Below, one piece after another: positions 59,641 to 64,000 of a DNA stretch of 64,000 nucleotides. The translations under genes and the position numbers were made by a program. This stretch comes from JABSOG01 sp041583135 (GTDB taxonomy: Bacteria; Pseudomonadota; Gammaproteobacteria; Enterobacterales; Alteromonadaceae): the NCBI GenBank assembly GCA_041583135.1, contig JBFHGJ010000001.1, forward strand, positions 62,001 to 126,000. The letters are read 5' to 3'. The notes below the pieces were generated by a model, which was given only the letters and a program-made list of their open reading frames with translations, did not search any database and was not told the DNA's origin. Within the stretch, counting starts at the first letter, position 1. Each line of letters opens with the position of its first letter.

Positions 59641-61641
59641 ATGATGATCCCGCAACTGGGTTACTTAAGCTTAACCATTGCCTTGGGGCTGGCTGTCATG
59701 CTGGCTATCTTTCCTTTGTGGGGAGCGCACCGTGGTAATATTCAATTGATGAACAGTGCCAAGGCTTTGGCTTTAGGTGTGTTTTTCTTTACCGCCTTGT
59801 CCTTGCTGGCATTGACCTACGCCTTTATTGTCAATGACTTTACCATCGCCTATGTCGCCACCCATTCAAGTTCACTGACGCCGCTCCGTTACCGCATCAC
59901 TGCCGTCTGGGGCGGACATGAAGGTTCATTTTTGCTGTGGATATTTATTTTTGGTTTGTGGATGGCCGCCGTGGCGGTGCGTTCGAATAATATTCCACTG
60001 ATCATGCGTTCTCGGGTACTCGGGGTGATGGGGTTTGTCTCTATCGGCTTTTATTTGTTTATTTTGCTGATGTCGAACCCGTTTGAAACCTTGTTGCCGT
60101 ATTTTCCTATCGAAGGTCGTGATCTCAATCCGCTGTTGCAAGATTTTGCCATGATCATCCACCCGCCGCTGTTATACATGGGCTATGTCGGCTTGTCGGT
60201 GTGTTTTGCTTTTGCCATCGCGGCGTTAATGACTGGCAAGCTCGATGCGACTTGGGCCAAGTGGTCAAGACCTTGGGCGATGGCCGCTTGGATGTTTTTG
60301 ACCCTCGGTATCGTGATCGGCAGCTGGTGGGCCTATTACGAGCTTGGCTGGGGCGGCTGGTGGTTTTGGGATCCGGTTGAGAATGCATCATTGATGCCTT
60401 GGCTGGTGACCACGGCGCTTATCCATTCGTTCGCGGTGACCGAAAAACGTGGTATTTTCAAATCTTGGACTGTGCTGTTGGCTATCGCCGGATTTTCGTT
60501 ATCCTTGCTTGGTACTTTCCTGGTGCGCTCAGGCATTGTGGTGTCTGTTCATGCCTTTGCCTCCGACCCGGATCGCGGATTATTTATTTTGGCCTTTTTG
60601 TTTGTGGTTATCGCCTCCAGTTTGGCGCTTTACGCGCTTAAAGCGTCCCATATGCGCAGCTATGTCAAATACACCATGTTCTCCCGTGAGGTGTTCTTAT
60701 GGGGCAACAACATTATTTTGACCGTGGCGACTATGGTGGTGATGCTTGGTACGTTCTTGCCGATGATCCACAAAGAGATTGGGCTGGGGTCTATTTCTAT
60801 CGGTTCGCCATTCTTTACTGAGATCTTCAGTTACCTGTTGCCGCCATTTGCGTTATTGCTGGTTATCACGCCGCTGATCCGCTGGAAACAAAACCGTTTT
60901 GACAGCGTCAAAAAGCCGCTGTTTATCGCCTTGGTGCTCAGTGTCATTATCGGCCTTGGCCTGCTGAGTGTTGGCCAGAGTTTTGTCGATAATCTGGCGT
61001 TGATGGGATTAATCTTGTCGATTTGGATCGGTATCTCAACCATTCAAGCGGTACTTAAGAAAAAGCCGGTGCAGGCACAAGGTTTTGCTGCGCTCAAACA
61101 GCTTAGCGGCTCAGAATGGGCCATGGTACTGGGTCATTTAGGCTTTGCGGTGGCCATTATTGGCATGGTCATGACGTCTTCGTACGGGGTGGAAAAAGAC
61201 GTGCGGATGCGTCCGGGGCAAACCGTCAATCTCGCCGGTTACGATTTTAACTTTGTTGGCGTTAAGAATATTTCGGTGGAAAACTACACCGGTCATGCCG
61301 GTACGGTGAAAGTTAGCTATGACGGTAAGCCAGTGGCGACCATGGTGGCAGAAAAGCGGGTCTATATCGTGCAACAGATGCCAATGACCGAAGCGGCAGT
61401 CGATGCCGGATTTACCCGGGATTTATTTGTCGCGCTGGGAGAACCGTTCGACGACGGTTCGTGGGCACTGCGCATCTATCATAAACCCTTTATTCGCTGG
61501 ATCTGGTTTGGTGGATTGATCATTGCCTTTGGGGCATTGTGCGCGATGATGGATAGACGCTATCGCTTAAGACGCAAAACCTTGTCGCAACAAGCGTTAG
61601 CCGAACAAACTGCGACGCCGCAAACTCAGGAGGCCCTATGA
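59641..61641 (+). CDS. ccmF: CcmF, heme lyase component
   Basis: 666 residues, about 15 membrane segments. The WWD domain GWGGWWFWDPVENASLMPWL and conserved His residues (WGGHEGSFLLW; IIHPPLLYMGYVG) are present. It attaches heme from CcmE to apocytochrome with CcmH/I. Directly after ccmE. Confidence 0.98.
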   Translation: MMIPQLGYLSLTIALGLAVMLAIFPLWGAHRGNIQLMNSAKALALGVFFFTALSLLALTYAFIVNDFTIAYVATHSSSLTPLRYRITAVWGGHEGSFLLWIFIFGLWMAAVAVRSNNIPLIMRSRVLGVMGFVSIGFYLFILLMSNPFETLLPYFPIEGRDLNPLLQDFAMIIHPPLLYMGYVGLSVCFAFAIAALMTGKLDATWAKWSRPWAMAAWMFLTLGIVIGSWWAYYELGWGGWWFWDPVENASLMPWLVTTALIHSFAVTEKRGIFKSWTVLLAIAGFSLSLLGTFLVRSGIVVSVHAFASDPDRGLFILAFLFVVIASSLALYALKASHMRSYVKYTMFSREVFLWGNNIILTVATMVVMLGTFLPMIHKEIGLGSISIGSPFFTEIFSYLLPPFALLLVITPLIRWKQNRFDSVKKPLFIALVLSVIIGLGLLSVGQSFVDNLALMGLILSIWIGISTIQAVLKKKPVQAQGFAALKQLSGSEWAMVLGHLGFAVAIIGMVMTSSYGVEKDVRMRPGQTVNLAGYDFNFVGVKNISVENYTGHAGTVKVSYDGKPVATMVAEKRVYIVQQMPMTEAAVDAGFTRDLFVALGEPFDDGSWALRIYHKPFIRWIWFGGLIIAFGALCAMMDRRYRLRRKTLSQQALAEQTATPQTQEAL

Positions 61642-62228
61642 GCGAAAACAAACGCAATCTGTGGTTCTTTTTATTGCCTTTAGCCATTTTCTTGGTGTTG
61701 GTGGTGTTTTTGCTGCTGGGGCTTTTTTCTAATCCGCGTGAGCACGATTCGGCGCAGATTGAGAAAAAGCTGCCTCAGTTTCAGTTGAGTGATTTGATGA
61801 TTGATGGCAAGCGCTGGCAACGGGAAGATTTGCTCGGCGAAACCTTTTTGCTCAATGTCTGGGGGACTTGGTGTGTGACTTGCGACCAAGAGCTGCCGTA
61901 TTTGACCGAGCTGCGCAATCAAGGGGTGAAAATTGTCGGACTTTATTACGATCAGGAAATCGACCCGGATTTTGGTGAGTCGATGGATATCACTGCGCTC
62001 AGAGCTGAAGTAAAAGATAAACTGGCGAGGCTCGGCAATCCCTATCAGTTCAATATTTTGGACGATACCCGTGAAATGCTGCTCGATTTGGGCGTCACCG
62101 GCGCCCCGGAAACCTTTTTGGTGGATAAGCACGGGGTGATTAAGGTGCATCATTTGGGCGATATCAACCCAAGGGTATGGCGGAGCAAATTTGCCCGTCT
62201 TTACAGTGAATTGAAGGCTGGGCAATAG
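61638..62228 (+). CDS. ccmG: CcmG/DsbE, periplasmic thioredoxin
   Basis: 196 residues, N-terminal membrane anchor and a thioredoxin domain with active site WGTWCVTCDQELPYL. It keeps the apocytochrome CXXCH cysteines reduced. It overlaps ccmF by 4 nt. Confidence 0.95.
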   Translation: MSENKRNLWFFLLPLAIFLVLVVFLLLGLFSNPREHDSAQIEKKLPQFQLSDLMIDGKRWQREDLLGETFLLNVWGTWCVTCDQELPYLTELRNQGVKIVGLYYDQEIDPDFGESMDITALRAEVKDKLARLGNPYQFNILDDTREMLLDLGVTGAPETFLVDKHGVIKVHHLGDINPRVWRSKFARLYSELKAGQ

Positions 62229-62229
62229 T

Positions 62230-62718
62230 ATGAAAGCAATGTTGAATTTGCTCTTTGGCGCTGCGTTGATGACTTTGAGTTTGGGGGTTTTGGCGCAAGA
62301 CGTTGAAGAATTGCGGCAATTTGACTCCAACGCACAAAAACAGCTCTACAAAGAATTGACCGACGAGCTACGCTGTCCGAAGTGTCAAAACCAAAATATC
62401 GCCGACTCAAACGCCAATATTGCCAAAGATCTGCGTAATAAGGTGTACAAACTGGTCAAAGACGGTAGTAGTAAAGACGATGTTATCGACTATATGGTTG
62501 AACGCTATGGCTACTTCGTCTACTACAAACCGCCACTGACCGCCGGAACCATTGTGTTGTGGCTATTGCCCATTTTGTTTGTGCTGTTTACTTTGCTGCT
62601 GATTTGGGTGAAATCCAAGCGCAGCCGCGAAAAGGTCGAGACAGGACAATGGAGCGAGCAGCAAGAACAGCGGCTCAATCAGTTGATCGAACAACTTAAC
62701 CACCCTCAGGAGCGTTGA
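62230..62718 (+). CDS. ccmH: CcmH, apocytochrome thiol reductase
   Basis: 162 residues, signal peptide and the redox motif LRCPKCQNQNIADSNA, followed by one membrane segment (TIVLWLLPILFVLFTLLLIW). It presents the reduced heme-binding motif to CcmF. Confidence 0.96.
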   Translation: MKAMLNLLFGAALMTLSLGVLAQDVEELRQFDSNAQKQLYKELTDELRCPKCQNQNIADSNANIAKDLRNKVYKLVKDGSSKDDVIDYMVERYGYFVYYKPPLTAGTIVLWLLPILFVLFTLLLIWVKSKRSREKVETGQWSEQQEQRLNQLIEQLNHPQER

Positions 62719-62719
62719 T

Positions 62720-64000
62720 ATGGGGCCTTTTGCAATTGTAGCTGCGCTGTTGGTGTTGTTGGCCGCTGGGTTGTGGTTTATGGCGGTGAGGATGAGCCGG
62801 GTAAAAGCCAGTGATGAATATCGCTCGCTGGCGTTAGAGCAGGTCGCCACCTATCAGCTTAGGCTCAAAGAGCTAGCGCATGAACGTGAATATGATGAAC
62901 TTGATGAGCAAGAGTATAATGCCAGTGTCATTGAGTTAAAGCGCCAATTACTGCAAGATTTGGAGCAGCAAAACAGCGGTGAGAAAAACCGTCAGTTTGC
63001 GCTGTTTGTGCCGGGCATGTTGTTTTTGGTTGGTTTTGTCGCCAGCTTTTATTTCGTTAACGGCGAATCGGCCAAATTGGAGCAATGGCAGGAGACAATG
63101 GATAAGTTGCCCGCACTCAGCGAGCGGGCGGTAGAAGGGAAGGGGGAGCCGCTTAGCGCCAAAGAGCTACAGCAGTTTGCCCTTGGCCTAAGAACCCAAC
63201 TGTTTGAGGTAGGTGATGATGCCGTAGCTTGGCTGTTGCTTGGCCGTGTAACGATGTCGTTAAATGACTTTGATTCGGCGGTGATGGCGCTTGAGCGTTC
63301 TTACCGGTTAGATCCGACCAGACTGAACACCCAATTGAGCTATGCGCAGGCATTATTGATGCAAGGCGGTGCCAACTCGATGCACCAGTCGGCAAGAGTG
63401 CTGGCCCAAGTGCTTAGCACTGAACCTGATAATGTCGATGCGTTGTTCATGGTCGGCTATATTGCTGAGCAAATGCAGGATTTGCCGCAAGTCAAAATGA
63501 CTTGGGACAGACTATTGGCGGTGTTGCCTGAGCACGATACTCGACGTGCTTTTGTGACCGACAAATTGGCCGCTTTGAATATGGCTATAGAGCAGGCGGC
63601 AACTGCCGAAGCAGACAAGCCCGGTGGCAATGACGACAAGGTGAACTCAAGCGCCGCTAGTGCCGTATTAACCGTAGACCTGCGTCTTGCCGACAATCTC
63701 AAAGGCAAGATCCCAAACAATGCAGTGTTGTTTGTCTATGCCAAGGCCGCCAAAGGTATGCCGATGCCAGCGGCTGTGGTTAGGCTCAATCAGTTTGATT
63801 TGCCGCTCACCGTTGAGTTGAGCGATAAAAATGCCATGTTAGATACTTATAAATTGTCGAACCTCGACGAGGTGGTGGTTTATGGCAGGGTGTCGAAAGA
63901 TGGCGATATCGCGGTTTCACAAGGTGAATTGCAGGGGCAAACTCAGGCGTTTTTATTAAAAGATACAAAGCAAGTGTCGGTGCTTATCGATCAGTTACTC
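62720..64000 (+). CDS. ccmI: CcmI, TPR apocytochrome chaperone (incomplete at window end)
   Basis: The ATG at 62720, one base after the ccmH stop, opens a frame that stays open to the window edge (427 codons). Two membrane segments (about 3-22 and 95-112) enclose a cytoplasmic leucine-zipper-like loop (LDEQEYNASVIELKRQLLQDL). TPR-like helices follow (AWLLLGRVTMSLNDFDSAV; TQLSYAQALLMQGG), then the periplasmic C-terminal domain. It holds apocytochrome c for heme attachment. The stop lies outside the window. Confidence 0.92.
   Translation, partial: MGPFAIVAALLVLLAAGLWFMAVRMSRVKASDEYRSLALEQVATYQLRLKELAHEREYDELDEQEYNASVIELKRQLLQDLEQQNSGEKNRQFALFVPGMLFLVGFVASFYFVNGESAKLEQWQETMDKLPALSERAVEGKGEPLSAKELQQFALGLRTQLFEVGDDAVAWLLLGRVTMSLNDFDSAVMALERSYRLDPTRLNTQLSYAQALLMQGGANSMHQSARVLAQVLSTEPDNVDALFMVGYIAEQMQDLPQVKMTWDRLLAVLPEHDTRRAFVTDKLAALNMAIEQAATAEADKPGGNDDKVNSSAASAVLTVDLRLADNLKGKIPNNAVLFVYAKAAKGMPMPAAVVRLNQFDLPLTVELSDKNAMLDTYKLSNLDEVVVYGRVSKDGDIAVSQGELQGQTQAFLLKDTKQVSVLIDQLL

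Overview
This window is one almost uninterrupted polar-flagellum and chemotaxis locus of a marine-type gammaproteobacterium, followed by a cytochrome c maturation operon. The gene order (tandem flagellins, flaG, fliD, fliS, flrABC, fliE to flhB, flhA, flhF, flhG, fliA, cheYZAB, parC/parP, cheW, then ccm), the FlrA/FlrB/FlrC regulators, FlhF/FlhG and a pseudaminic-acid island between the filament genes and flrA together resemble Shewanella and close Alteromonadales relatives. The exact genus cannot be fixed from the sequence alone. There are no transposase genes, prophage genes, rRNA operons or CRISPR arrays.

Layout. 1-10,130 (+): the end of one flagellin, two complete 303-aa flagellins with perfectly spaced FliA (sigma-28) promoters, flaG, fliD, fliS, a FliT-like gene and a large Maf/DUF115 glycosyltransferase. 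The flagellins are separated by unusually long (1.2 and 1.5 kb) non-coding regions. 10,236-20,030 (-): an eight-gene operon for a pseudaminic-acid-type sugar. It includes a PseG-PseH fusion, an SpsF-like cytidylyltransferase in place of a classical PseF, an extra aminotransferase and aldo-keto reductase, and a terminal oxygenase-GSCFA fusion. A sigma-28-like promoter precedes pseB. 20,561-25,700 (+): a divergent flagellin, flrA and flrBC. 25,985-41,166 (+): fliEFGHIJ, two unknown envelope genes, fliKLMNOPQR and flhB. 41,182-41,399: a MITE-like palindromic element. 41,487-54,172 (+): flhA, flhF, flhG, fliA, cheY, cheZ, cheA, cheB, parC, parP, cheW and a DUF2802 gene. 54,280-56,698 (-): fhlB and a second FliK-like gene. 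56,820-64,000 (+): ccmABCDEFG, ccmH and the start of ccmI.

How it works together. FlrA with sigma-54 should fire flrBC, the fliE operon and the flhA operon; TGGC-N-TTGC-type sites precede all three, and the first two share an identical 13-bp upstream box. FlrC and FliA then drive filament and chemotaxis genes. FliA-type promoters also precede the pse operon, so sugar synthesis would be timed with flagellin synthesis, and Maf would transfer the sugar to flagellin. ParC/ParP and the repeated CheA linker would place the chemosensory array at the same pole as the FlhF/FlhG-positioned flagellum.

The most striking unexplained signal is an apparent FliA-dependent small RNA (about 2860-3102). It has an exact sigma-28 promoter, no credible ORF, two hairpins, and a third hairpin displaying an anti-Shine-Dalgarno loop. 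A perfect intrinsic terminator ends it. It is 13/13 complementary to the ribosome-binding site of the next flagellin gene (3909-3921) but not to that of the preceding one. If real, it would be a sigma-28-timed RNA switch between flagellin paralogues. Other notable items are a two-gene envelope cassette bracketed by long perfect hairpins inside the fli operon, and a duplicated hairpin/peptide element downstream of the first flagellin.
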